From the NCBI RefSeq assembly GCF_001638985.1, contig NW_017265187.1, positions 62,001-126,000 of the forward strand: a stretch of DNA of 64,000 nt, written 5' to 3'. Below, piece by piece: positions 23,312 through 34,329 of the stretch. The notes beneath the pieces were generated by a model, which was not told the origin of the DNA, made no database searches, and saw only the letters and a program-made list of their open reading frames with translations. The stretch is from Phycomyces blakesleeanus NRRL 1555(-). Its lineage: Eukaryota > Mucoromycota > Mucoromycetes > Mucorales > Phycomycetaceae. Made by a program: the position numbers and the translations under genes. Within the stretch, counting starts at the first letter, position 1. Each line of letters opens with the position of its first letter.

Positions 23312-23433
23312 GATGGGGACAGGGTGTTACACACAGAAATGATAGATGTCTGCCGGACAAGTTAAAAGTAGTCACGCCTCTAATTATCTGCCGGACTACT
23401 CACTATAAGCCTGTGTAACACCCTGTCCCCATC
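23312..23433. repeat. 122-bp hairpin (foldback) element
   Basis: The left arm GATGGGGACAGGGTGTTACA (continuing CA, 22 bp perfect) at 23312-23333 is matched in inverse by 23412-23433. The interior also has two CTGCCGGAC copies in related context. Structurally this is a foldback MITE. Nearby CCCCCTGTCCCCTAA links it to the repeat at 12275-12455. Confidence 0.8.
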
Positions 23434-23725
23434 ATCCAAAAACCCCCTGTCCCCTAATATTTACGTTCTATAAACAACTAAGAGTAGTCCTTAGTTGTTT
23501 AGAGCATCCCCAGCAGTTACATTTCCTCCTTTTTTTTCTAAATGTTTTTTAGCCACCCCGGTGTTTTAAAACGGCCAAAAAAATAGAGGGCCAAGTTTCA
23601 GTAACATTTAATAAAAAATCACGAAATAATTATATTCTCAGCTATCAAAAAAAATACCTGTACCTTAATTTCTTTCTTTATTTCCTACAAATTTATTATA
23701 TATTTTACTTAAAAACTTTGCATAT

Positions 23726-25035
23726 CACTGTAGAAAAAAATCTGCAAGTACTTGCAAAAAAAATTGCACATTTGCAAAAATTGTGTAACTTTATAAAAAT
23801 TATATTGACTATATCTAATTTAGGACTTGCTAAACCTATTTAGACACATTGAGACTGATGTTAAAATAAAAGCTTGATCACAGAATATTCAAGATAATAT
23901 ATTAGAAAATGAAAAATGTATAAGTTATATTATTGGCTCACTAAAACCATTGAGTGCGGAATATCATCTCTGTTCTTTTTTCAAAAATAAAATATCTTTA
24001 TAAGGCACACTTTGAGGTACAAGCACCCCTAAACCAAATCACAGCGGGATTCTCAAAGGTGAAAAATGACTTAGCAAAAATTCATGATTACAATTGCGAA
24101 ATTCAACTATTGTATTGGGGCTTAGATTTTTTTACAGAAATAAACATTGTGCTTTTTAACTCTACACTAACTTTTTGTTTATTTTTTTAATCATCATAAA
24201 AGTAATGATACTTTCTGACTTTGCTGCATACTAAATACTATTGTTACAGGCCAGTATTGCTACATAGATGTAAACATCAGTGAAAAGGTATTATTAATGT
24301 TAAAAGATTTTAATTACTAATTACTAATGAAACTTCATTTTGATTATAAGTAGGCTTGCATCATCTAGACTATCAAAGGTATGCATACTCAAAATAAAAG
24401 AATTATTAGTATAAAAAACATAAAATACAAGGCTTTGCATTTCTTTATGTTTATTCAATATCAAAGATATGTCATTTAAAGTAAATTAAATTAAATCACA
24501 AATACTAAAGTTTTTTTTTCTCTTTTCTTTTTTCTTTCTTCTTTTTCTTTATGCATAGATTAAAAGTATATCAGTTACTGCTACCGTTTCTCTGCCTATT
24601 CTATATAGTGCCTTTCAATTAGCTAGCAATGTTTCTATAAGTCATTTAAGTACTTAGACGTGTATTAGGCTCTTTATTCCCAATATTTTCAACTTGGAAA
24701 AATAAAAATAAATAAAAATTTTCAACTATAATTTCAGCAGAATTCTATTTTTTAATTGAGTTTTTTTTATGAATTTGAGTATCTGTAACTTTCTAATAAG
24801 GGCATTGATCCCCAAAAGTATAAAAAACCATTGTAATACAAAAAGGATATTCTCTAAAGCTATTGGTTAAAATAGGGTTTAAATCATAAGAATATACGCT
24901 TCTTATTTGCTGAGATAGGTAACACTATTAGCTAAATACTAAATTCCTATTGGTTTAGAGCAAATCTGCAAGTATGCATTTTTTACATAGTAATCTGCAT
25001 TGGCGGAATTACAAATGCTGCCATTTCCTATAGTG
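23726..25035. mobile_element. CACTRTAG-terminus element, second copy, nested in Harbinger
   Basis: The left end reads CACTGTAGAAAAAAATCTGC; the right end inverse reads CACTATAGGAAATGGCAG. TAT lies on both sides (23723-23725, 25036-25038). It matches 5027-6744 in inverse orientation over most of its length, including the uninterrupted site of the family A LTR. It holds a degenerate ORF (23954-24190). Its right end lies only 13 bp upstream of the Harbinger transposase ATG. Confidence 0.6.
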
Positions 25036-25048
25036 TATACTTAAAAAA

Positions 25049-26459
25049 ATGAATTTCGAAGAACTTCTCAAGATGTCTATTGAAGAAGAAGCCGAGAATA
25101 GAGAAATGTTTGCAAGCATTCACAACGAGCTGGTCAGTACAATAAAGCGCCGGTTCTCAGGCATAGACATGGAAGAAAAGAGGCAAAAGAAAACCCGTAT
25201 CACGATATTCCGTGATAGACTTACTGGTGAAGTGCAGTTGCGCAAAGACTACTTCGATGAAAACAGTGTATATACTGAAGAGCAGTTCTGTAGACGTTAC
25301 AGAATGAGCAAAACCTTGTTCAAGTGTGTTGTTGAGGGTATCAAAGAGTACGATGGATACTTTGAGCAGAAATTTAATGCTGCTCGTACTCTTGGGTTTT
25401 TTCCTTTGCAGAAGGCATCTGTAGCTCTCCGCCAGTTGGCCTATGGAATTCCAGCTGATGCTCTGGATGAAACCTTCAGAATTGCCGAATCAACTGCCAC
25501 TGAGAGCCTGAAGCATTTCTCCTCTGCAGTCGTAGCTGTTTTTGGCAAGGAGTATCTTAGGTCACCAACCCAAGATGATGTTAAGAGACTCATGGTAGAA
25601 AACGAGGCTAGAGGCTTCCCTGGCATGCTAGGTTCCCTTGATTGCATGCATTGGGAGTGGAAGAACTGCCCCACTGCTTGGCATAGGCAGTATATTGGAA
25701 AGGAGAAAACTCCCACTTTGATTTTGGAAGCTGTAGCATCCTACGACTTGTGGATATGGGATGCATTCTTTGGCTTACCTGGCTCCCTGAATGACATTAA
25801 TGTCTTGGACCGATCTGACCTTTTTAAGGACCTTGCTGCTGGAAAAGGACCCGAAATAGAATACACTATCAATGGTAATATGTATACTATGGGATATTAC
25901 TTGACAGACGGTATATATCCTTCGTATGCTGCTTTTGTTAAGAGCCTCAATGATCCTCGATCTGCAAAAGAGAAGGTATTTGAATATACATTCTGTTGTT
26001 TCAATTATGTCAATTAATCAACACTTTTCGTTATAGAACTTTGCCAAGGCACAAGGGGCAGTACGGAAAGATGTGGAGCAAGCATTTGGTGTGTTGCAAT
26101 CACGCTTTGCAATAGTCGCTGGACCAGCACGAATGTGGGGTAAAAAAACTCTACATGATATCATGACTGCATGTGTAATTCTACATAACATGATTGTTGA
26201 GCATGATAGAGAGAAGAGAGTTACCAGTGCTGAGGATACTATGATGAATAGAGGGGTGGAGGTAGAAGAGACAGAAAGGACAGATATTGTCTCGACTAGA
26301 ATGCCACCTTTGATGCCTAGATCAGACATATCTCTCCCAGATGGAAGTTTTGCCAGTCAGCTCCGAAGACACCTGGAGATTAGGGATCGCGAACACCACT
26401 TCCAGTTAAGACAGGATTTTATAGATAGCCTGTGGCAAATAGAAGGACAAAAACATTAA
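25049..26459 (+). CDS. PIF/Harbinger transposase (DDE superfamily endonuclease), intact
   Basis: Exons are 25049-25975 and 26037-26459 (GT-AG intron), 449 aa, no stops. The catalytic triad context is visible: GMLGSLDCMHWEWKNCP (first Asp), DAFFGLPGSLNDINVLDRS (second Asp) and TACVILHNMIVEHD (Glu). The N-terminus has a helical region and an HTH-like stretch FCRRYRMSKTLFKCVVEG. The family cuts and pastes the element and needs the Myb-like partner for nuclear import or DNA binding. It is one of only two transposon genes in this block without damage, so the element may be young or active. Confidence 0.9.
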
Positions 26460-27586
26460 AAACATATTATATATATATCTTTATTATTTTTGCGTTGATT
26501 GCAGTTGAGAACGTCAACATCACTAGCAATAGCTGTGATGACTCTGGTAGGTTCGTTCCCTACTCCTCTCTTTCTGATCTCCTTCTTTATATCCAAAAGG
26601 ATCTGACGGTCCTCGGGATCTTCAATGGAGAAGAGATTTGTCATCAAGATCTTGACATCTTCCTCCTGTCGTTTCATGGCTTGTTCTCTTTCCATAGCCA
26701 TGGTATGTCTGTTGTCAGACTCCATCTTTATATGGGCGAATTCAAGCCCTTCCCTGAGGATCGTGTTTCTCTCATCACCTTTTCTGATGTAATCAGAGTG
26801 ACTGGAGTATAGCCGCTCCATATGAGCGGTATAGTCCCTTGTATTGGCCTCCAGACCCTTTGCCCGCTTTCTTCCAACAGGGCGTTGTGAAGACACTTCG
26901 TCCTCGTCGGTATTGCTGATCTCAGCAAGGTAGACTCCACTGTCTTCTTCTTCGATGTCTTCTTCGTCTTCTTTTTTGGAACACTTGGTGTCCACTTCGG
27001 GTGTTTCGACAAGATGTTGTAGCAATGCTCCAGGTTGAAGCTTGTTCCCATCTCGGCCAAGTAAAACTCCTTTGCTTTAGACTCCTAATTTTTTATTAAC
27101 TACTGTGAAAAGCATAGTACATGTATTTCATACTTTGACTACTTACATCTGATTGCTCATTGGAACTGCTTGCTTCCATCCGTCTTACTTGGGATAAGAT
27201 CCCAGCATATTTTCCAACAGCCTAGTTTATAATCTGCCAGCGAGCAGGCAAGGCACGGCTAGTGCGTACCACAGATACCTTAATAGCAGAACCATGGTAG
27301 TGGTCGCTTATTCTCGACCAGAACGTATCACTCTTTTGCTCCGAGCCCTGTACAGAATCCAAGGCAATGTAAAGGTACGACTTGCAGAGCTGCTCATCAT
27401 CTTGTACAGTGAACTTCTTCTTTGGAGGAACTTTCTTCTCTATATAAATACCAAGAATAAATATTACCAAAGTTATGTGAGCCAAACTCTTCGCCTTAGT
27501 ATCAGATACAAGTAGCCCAAAATTAAAATATTACTTTGGGTAGGAATGGGTCCATCAGTAGAAATGGGGATGGGGATGTCGCTCAT
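26456..27586 (-). pseudogene. Harbinger ORF1: Myb/SANT-like, NAM-associated type partner protein
   Basis: ATG at 27586 (MSDIPIPISTDGPIPTQ), then a likely intron (about 27534-27450). The exon KKFTVQDDEQLCKSYLYIAL ... SDTFWSRISDHYH is the trihelix/Myb-like domain. It continues with ARWQIIN, then an in-frame TAG at 27222-27224, AVGKYAGILSQVRRMEA, an intron, and EFYLAEMGTSFNLEHCYNIL ... KHPKW and QRPVGRKRAKG, the C-terminal pattern of plant NAM-associated proteins. A coiled-coil tail follows. A one-base frame change at an A-run near 26972 is needed. The stop codon overlaps that of the transposase on the other strand (26456-26459). It is close to intact: one C-to-T-type stop and one homopolymer shift, the latter possibly a sequencing error. 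Confidence 0.72.
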
Positions 27587-27830
27587 TGTTGAAAAAGTGG
27601 TGTAAAGATTTGTTATTATTTTGAAAGAGTTGAAAAAAAAATTAAAACGCAAAGGCAATTTTTTAAAAAAAATACATGGAAATCTATGGAGCAGGCAGTA
27701 AATTTGCCAAATTTTTTATTAAATGTTTTCGGAAATGTAACTGCTGGGGCAGTTTTTTTTTGGGTACATTTGCTAAAGTACATGTATTTCGTGTAAAACT
27801 GGATTTAAATGTAACTGCTGGGGATGCTCT

Positions 27831-27890
27831 AAGGATTTTACCACGAGTTGTAAGTTTTTTTAAAAAACTTGCATATTTTTTCTTACAGTG
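27831..27890. repeat. Terminal fragment of the CACTGTAAG family
   Basis: These 60 bases (AAGGATTTTACCACGAGTTG ... TTTCTTACAGTG) are nearly identical to the right end of the element at 5027-6744 (6685-6744). The Harbinger element appears to have inserted into, or next to, such a copy. Confidence 0.75.
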
Positions 27891-29760
27891 AAAACTGCTG
27901 AAACACCCTAATTTAAATGATGGCGAGGAAAAATGGAATGGGAAATGATTTGAGAAGAAGAAAAATAAATTAGGATGGGCAAAGCTGGAGAACCCACAAC
28001 ATCCGTGTCAGGATCCTGATTATTTTGTGGGGTATGATAGATTGGGAACAAAGAACAGTGCTTAAATCTTCAAAATTGAAAATTTTCCGGGTGGTGACGA
28101 ACACCTTATGAAATAAAATTTTAAAAAGTGATATGCCTAACTTATCAACATTTTTAGTAATAAAACTCTTAAAAACCTCACTGCTTAGAATTGTTGCAGA
28201 ACTCGTCTTTTCTTTAGGCTCTCTAACTCTTTTTTTTTTAATATTCTTTCTAACTCAATCCCTATAGAGCGCCAAAAAAAATGGCTGAGCTAAAAGAAAA
28301 AGGATTATTACATATTCGCTACTATTCCACTACCCAAGTAATATGTTAAACCTGTGGTATCGGCTGCGTTGATAATACGCATAAAGGTCGTTAAAACAAG
28401 CCCAGATCTGCTAAAATATCCAGAGTCTCCGAAGATGAATTAAGAATGCCTGACGGTTTGAATGCTCATAATCAGCATCCGGGAAGGCATATTGTGATCA
28501 TCCCAAAGACAAGAAAATATGAATTTAAAGCGTTAAAGACAATTGGCGCAAGTATTCTTTGAGCACACAACCGGTAACAGCACTTATCCTTCCATTGAAG
28601 AGCTCATATATGTATATATGTATAAATACACGGAGAGATGAAACGGGTATGTAATAAATAACGATTTATGTAGTGCTAATATATTTGCTTTACTTTTTGC
28701 GTATTTTGTAGCGCGACAGTTCTATCCTTGAGTTTCTATTCTCCATGGTATAAAAATAAAAATAGCAGAGGCGGATGACATTGACTTTAAGGAAGCAGTA
28801 AATAAAGTAGAAGACATGTAAGATAATGATTTATACTCAACCAGCTTAGCAAAGCCCTTAAGCTTGAGCTTTATTTAGCATAATATATTTTTTGCAAATT
28901 GAAATGTTGGGAAAGTGATCCTCTATTTCTGAACAAAGCAGCACTTTGTAAAGGAATTTTTAGGGCTGTTTTTAGATTTTGGTTGCTTTATACGAATGTT
29001 TCAAATACCTCTTTCTTTCTCTCCTTTTTAAAAGATACAAAGATACATTTTTACTGTTATTGTCTATTTTTTTTTATTATGTGTTCGAAAAATTCAGGTG
29101 AAAATAGTGAATATAGTAAAAACAATGAAAATATAGATTTACTTGAAATTTAAGGTTTTGACGTTAATTTTACCAGTTTAATCCGACTTTTTAGCAGATA
29201 AGATAACAAGTAAAAGGCCTGTAAAGAGGATAATTGAAATGGGAAGCTAAAAAAAAAAAGCCTAAAATTTTGTGCAACATATCTAAAGCAATAGATTGAT
29301 AGACTGCTTTATTACTAATTTAATTTAATTTGATATCTTTTCGCTCTAATACTTGATCCTTAGCACAGATACTACAAAGCTTTACTCAACTCTAGACAGT
29401 ATGCATGTGTCAGGAAGTTAGCCTAACCATCATCAGATTTGACTCATAAAATGTTTAACGTTTAAATATGTGGTATATTCTTTTTTCTTTGTATTGATAA
29501 AACTTCCTGCTAAAGTGTCTTGGTTTTTTATTGGAGCAATTTAGTCACGGAGAAATAGGAGTTGCGTGTTTTGACTGTGCCCTATCTTAACCAAACAACA
29601 ACAAAAAATTGATAAGGATTTTTGGCTGTATGGGTCGGTAAAAGGCGCACCAATTGTCTTATTTGGCGTGGGAAAATGATAACGTGCATATAAAGCGATG
29701 TTTTAGGATTTTTTTTGGTATATAGCTTCCATCACTTTTCTTTCTTTCTAATAAATAGCA
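27891..29760. other. Intergenic region with weak coding-like remnants
   Basis: No complete gene. The stretch 28426-28560 reads as protein-like sequence (SRVSEDELRMPDGLNAHNQH) but is bounded by stops and matches nothing I recognise. The last 100 bases form the SDR promoter, with a CATATAAAG box near 29688. Confidence 0.4.
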
Positions 29761-31052
29761 ATGCCTGGCAGACTTTCTGGTAAAGTAGCAATTGTCACTG
29801 GTGCAGCAAGGTAAGACCATTGAACAGAAAACATCAAATATTAATAGTAACAATTACCTATCACTTTAGTGGAATTGGCCTTGAAACATCAGTACTATTT
29901 GTCAAAGAAGGAGCAAAGGTCATATGTGCCGACTTGAATGAAGAGGGAGCCAAAAAGACTGCTGCTAGAATCGCAGCTACATATGGCGAAGGATTGGCTA
30001 TTGCTGTAAAGGTCGACGTGTCCAAGGAAGATCAAATAAAGAATGTAGTCGATCTGGCTGTTGAAAAGTTTGGTAAGAGTGCGATCATATATATGATGCT
30101 TAAAATCAGAATAATGAAATAATTGAGACTGAATTACTTATTATTATAGGCAAATTGAGTATTATGTTCAATAATGCTGGTGTTATGCACCCAGAGGATG
30201 ACAATGCTTTGACAACTGAAGAACGCATCTGGTAATTCAGCCTTCTTCATGACAGATATTTATTATCACCAATCCAATTATTTACCATAAAATAACTAGG
30301 GATCTGACCATGGGTATCAATGTAAAAGGTGTGTGGTATGGTTGCAAGCATGCCATTATAGCTATGCGTAAAAGTGGCGGTGGATCAATTATCAACACTG
30401 CCAGTTTTGTTGCCTTGATGGGTGCTGCTACTCCACAGCTGGCCTGTAAGTATTTACTGACATACAAGTTCAAGTAATAAGATTCTAGTATTAATATTTA
30501 TGCTCTTTGCCTTGAAAAGACACTGCTTCAAAAGGTGCTGTCCTTGCCATGACGTAAGTATCTGCGTAACAAAGCACCAGACCTTTGAGTTAAAATAACA
30601 GCTGTATATATATTAGACGAGAGCTTGCTATTGTCCATGCTCGTGAGAATATCCGATTCAACTCTCTTTGCCCTGGTCCTCTTCGGACACCATTACTGAT
30701 GGATTTCTTAAACACTGAAGAGAAAAAGACTAGACGTCTTGTCCACGTTCCACAAGGAAGATTCGGTAAGCTGACATAGTACTTAAATAGGGTGACAAAG
30801 TCTAACAAACCAACAAACGACACAGGTGAGGCCATTGAGCAGGCTTACGGGGTACTCTTTCTGGCTTCGGATGAGAGTTCTTACGTCACAGGCACTGATT
30901 TCCGTGTTGATGGTGGTATTGCATCTGCTTACGTTGTAAGTAATAATAAAAAGCTATGTATGGAAAACAAATTAACCGTTATTTTTGTTTTCTTGTAGAC
31001 ACCCGAAGGCGAACCAACTGGCCCTGTTCCAAAGAACTTTGCCGATCAATAA
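29761..31052 (+). CDS. Classical short-chain dehydrogenase/reductase (SDR), 8 exons, 275 aa
   Basis: Exons: 29761-29810, 29870-30072, 30150-30231, 30300-30445, 30520-30553, 30617-30765, 30826-30935, 30999-31052; the joined length is 828 nt. The protein shows the Rossmann dinucleotide motif TGAASGIG (about residues 14-21), an Asp after the second strand (VICADLNEE, suggesting NAD preference), NNAG, a catalytic Ser in NTASFVALMG and YTASK with the catalytic Tyr and Lys, then CPGPLRTPL. It is a soluble NAD(P)-dependent oxidoreductase of the classical/FabG-like group. The substrate cannot be told from sequence. There is no targeting signal. Seven introns in 1.3 kb, one exon only 34 nt. Confidence 0.92.
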
Positions 31053-31332
31053 ACATCAGGAGACTTCTTTTACTTACTTCTAACCTATATATGTAATCTG
31101 CACTTCAGAATACTATCAAAGTATTATCGCTATCTATTAGTTTATGAACAGATATTGTCCTGTTATCATTATAAAAATAAAGGAAAAATATAAAAGTCTT
31201 ATTATTTGATTCAATTTTTTTTGGAATATATCTCGAGAGTCGGTCACAGCCCTTAGATTTCTCTTTTTTTTTTAAAAAAAAATTATTTATTTTTTTGGCT
31301 TCTCTTGCTTGAATCTTAGTTTGACTATCAGC

Positions 31333-32814
31333 ATGTCCGAATCTATTCAATCGCAAGGCGATCGAGTCCAATCAAACACTTTACCCCAAGTTACTGCGCA
31401 AGAAATTAACAATTGCTCAATCTCTTCATGGTACGATAATTTTCTATCAGTGACATTAAAAACCAAGATCATCCCTCTGTCAGATTCATTCATTGACTAT
31501 CTCAAAGAGGATGGTATTTTTCTACCTGATGATGGGTAAGAAGATGGCTTCTTTAATAAAAAGAAGAAGAAAAAAGCGGGCAACATTTTAATCAAGTTTT
31601 ATAGACAGCCACAGTCGGCCACAATTGAAGAAATTGACTCTGATGATGAAACGACGTTCTTTGAAGACAAAACAGAAATACAGGTAAGCCAACAATTGGT
31701 AATAGCTTTTGTAAGATTCCTTTTTTTTTTGGTGACTAAATTAAATTAAAAAAAGAAACCTGACTTTCCTGAAGTTGAAAGTTTCATTCGAAAGACAGTC
31801 CATGAATTTGGAGCCGTTTTCCCAAAGTTGAATTGGAGTTCACCTCGCGTAAGTCTCTATCGCTTTTGTAAGAAATAGAATTCTTACAACATGATTATAG
31901 GATGCAGCATGGATCACAGCTACTCAATCCTTACTGTGTACTTCACCATTTGATGTTTTCTTGCTCCTCAAGTCATCCGACTTTATCAACCATGATATAA
32001 ACCATGCCTTTGACAATTGTAGCGATGCTTCCCAATCTCCAAGAACATACCACCTTGCTCTTCGAAAATGGTATGACCTTCAGCCATCCATGGAATTCAG
32101 ATGTTTTGTCAAAGACAATCGTTTAATTGGTAATAATATACTTTGCAATCTAATCCCACACCAACCATAATCTATCTATTTTTATTTTGCCCAAACAACA
32201 GGCATCAGTCAGAGAGATGTCAATTTTTACCCATTTTTATCCGAGATCAAGGAAGACATCGAGGGCCATATCCATGATTTTTTTGAAGATCATGTTTTGG
32301 ATATATTCCCAAGCCGAAAATGTATGCTGTCACATTGTAGTGTCTTGTACCCTTGCTATCCCCTTTACAAAACACACACACCACTAACTAATACTCTTCT
32401 CCCTCTTCTTCTTCTTTGCATTAGATGTTTTCGATGTTTACCTGAAAAGAAACCCCCATAAGGTGTACTTGGTCGATTTCAACCCGTTCTCAACTACTAC
32501 CGACAGTCTTTTGTACGATTGGGCAGAACTCAATGCTTGTATGTGATCTTTTGTGGGCTTACTTTTTGTTGTACTCACCCCAATTTGTAGTCCAAGTTGG
32601 GATACAGGAGCCAGAAGTCAGAATCATTGAATCACAAGATGAAGCCAATAGAAATGCATGTAATGCGCCTAGGTTTGCTACTAATATGGTACCAAAGGAT
32701 GTCATTGAACTGTCCGATGGAAAATCAATTGCAGCATTTGCAGAAGAATTCCAACGTGCAATGGAACTCAATGGCCAACGCAATGATGAAGACTCTTCAT
32801 CTGATGAAGAATAA
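31333..32814 (+). CDS. CDC123: CDC123 (D123 family), eIF2 complex assembly factor, 7 exons, 353 aa
   Basis: Exons: 31333-31535, 31605-31683, 31756-31848, 31901-32129, 32202-32321, 32425-32538, 32591-32814. Family landmarks: a start region with ISSWYDNF, PKLNWSSPRDAAWI, LRKWYDLQPSMEFRCFV, GISQRDVNFYPFL, VYLKRNPHKVYLVDFNPF and an acidic tail ending SSSDEE. CDC123 is an ATP-grasp-fold protein that binds eIF2-gamma and promotes its assembly with eIF2-alpha; in yeast it is needed for translation start and G1/S passage. The gene starts only 280 bp after the SDR stop. Length and motif order are typical. Confidence 0.93.
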
Positions 32815-33074
32815 CGCTTCATTCACAAATTATAGATCAAATAGTATTTCAGCTGTTGTTGTTGATATATATATATATATACTGTATAGATTGATGTTAT
32901 TAATTCACTTTGTAACGCTGCCTTTTCCTTTTAATGAAGTAAGCCAACTCTGAGGGTTTCGGTTGTACATAGGCCAAGGGGGAAGTACAACCTACGTATG
33001 TATATATTTATATTAGAAAAAGGTGTCAGATTTCTTTTTTTAAAGAATTTTTTTTAAAAAAAAAAGTTAAATCA
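32815..33074. other. Convergent 3' intergenic region
   Basis: The short gap between CDC123 (plus) and the SPC1 homologue (minus) must hold both polyadenylation sites; no separate feature can be assigned. Confidence 0.5.
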
Positions 33075-33392
33075 CTATTTTTCAATACTTGCAATCAAAG
33101 TTGTGCCAAGGCCAATCAAGAAAATACAGATTGACAGCTGAAGAGACTGAAGCGAGTAGCCTGCAATAAGAGCAAGTACCTAAGAATAAGAAATATGTTA
33201 AGCACAACCGCATAATCATGAAAATGATTATTGCTTACAGCAGACACGATGAGTGCAGCATGGGTTATACTGTCTGCCAAACGTTGTCCTTCAAAGTCCT
33301 ATAAAAAAGGACAGATCAGTAATAGATCTCGGTAATCGATATATTCTTCAGATTCTTACAATGGGGCACTCTAATAATTCTGCAATGGACAT
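33075..33392 (-). CDS. Signal peptidase complex subunit 1 (SPC12/SPCS1-like), 3 exons, 65 aa
   Basis: Exons on minus: 33392-33360, 33298-33239, 33179-33075; the joined length is 198 nt and both introns are GT-AG. The protein begins MSIAELLECPIDFEGQRLAD, matching the start of SPC1/SPCS1 proteins (yeast and human have a PIDF/MDY..GQ.. segment there). Two hydrophobic segments follow (THAALIVSAVLALIAGYS and LQLSICIFLIGLGTTLIAS), the two membrane helices of the family. SPC1 is a non-catalytic ER-membrane subunit that helps the complex tell signal peptides from membrane anchors. It is shorter than the 90-100 aa usual in the family, lacking the Pro/Trp-containing cytosolic tail. It was assembled by hand from three tiny exons, so an extra exon cannot be ruled out. 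Confidence 0.7.
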
Positions 33393-34000
33393 TTGAAAGG
33401 AGATGAAGACAAGAGAGACCACTTCGGATATTTAATTTATCAATCAATCATATACGTCATGGCACTTCACTGTTCGTGCTACAGTTTTTTTTTGCTTGAA
33501 ATTGAAACGAATTATATTTAATATGTAGATACATTACGGGAGAAGTTCAGGCGAGTCTATACTTTTTTTTAGACAAAATAAAATTGCAAATTGAAATAAA
33601 CAAGATGTTTTATGAGACAATTTTGTTTTTTGTACAATTGTTAGCCAAGATGGAATAATTGTATCAAGATCAATAAACACTAAGCTTACCATGTTTAACA
33701 GCTATATTATCATTATTGACTTTGTAAGTACTGACATTAAAGACTAAAAGAGAGTCTTCTGCAGAGTTATAGATTTTAAAGCGCTCAAACTTTTATTTTT
33801 ATTTTTTGAAATTAGAAACGGTGGGAGGAAGCCATTTAGACTTGTTGCTGATTTGAAATACACTATTATTTTCTGAGAATATGATCTTTCCTCGACGTCT
33901 CTATTAAAAGAAAAACTCAAAAAATGCCTTGCCTGTCTCAATTTGCAAGAAGGATAATAGAGCCATCTAAAAAGAAAGGTTTATATATTATGTTTAGTGG
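33393..34000. other. Intergenic sequence upstream of SPC1, with one exon-like stretch
   Basis: On minus, about 33908-33804 reads as a plausible last exon (RRRGKIIFSENNSVFQISNK to KWLPPTVSNFKK and stop), preceded by an acceptor-like TTTTAATAG. No matching upstream exons could be joined with confidence. Confidence 0.25.
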
Positions 34001-34329
34001 AAAGGATTGGGCCAAATATAAAATAATTTAGAATCCTTCAAGTGGGATTTACTAAATAAAATTAATGTTAGAATCTGACAGGCTGTTGACTTGGAGAAAG
34101 TTACAAGCCAAGAGTTTTATATCCTCCAATTATTTACGGCATCTACCCGCAGCACATATTATTTAGTGTCTTTAAAGTACCAGGAAGAGAAAAAGGGAGA
34201 TTGGCAGTAATTTTGTTTCATATAAAAAAAGTTAATTGGCAACAAAACGGACTCTAGGTTGATCTTTAGAGTCACTCAGATAGAAAAGAAAGGGATGTTC
34301 AAAAATAGTATAGATCGACCTTCAAGAAT

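Larger units (their letters stand above)
23502..27829 (+). mobile_element. PIF/Harbinger DNA transposon with two convergent genes
   Basis: The termini are GAGCATCCCCAGCAGTTACA at 23502 and its inverse ending at 27829 (about 23 bp). The immediate flanks are TTA on the left and TAA on the right, near the TWA target typical of PIF/Harbinger but not identical. The element holds a plus-strand transposase (25049-26459) and a minus-strand Myb/NAM-like ORF (27586-26456), the standard two-gene Harbinger set. A CACTRTAG-type element (23726-25035) is nested upstream of the transposase. Confidence 0.8.
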
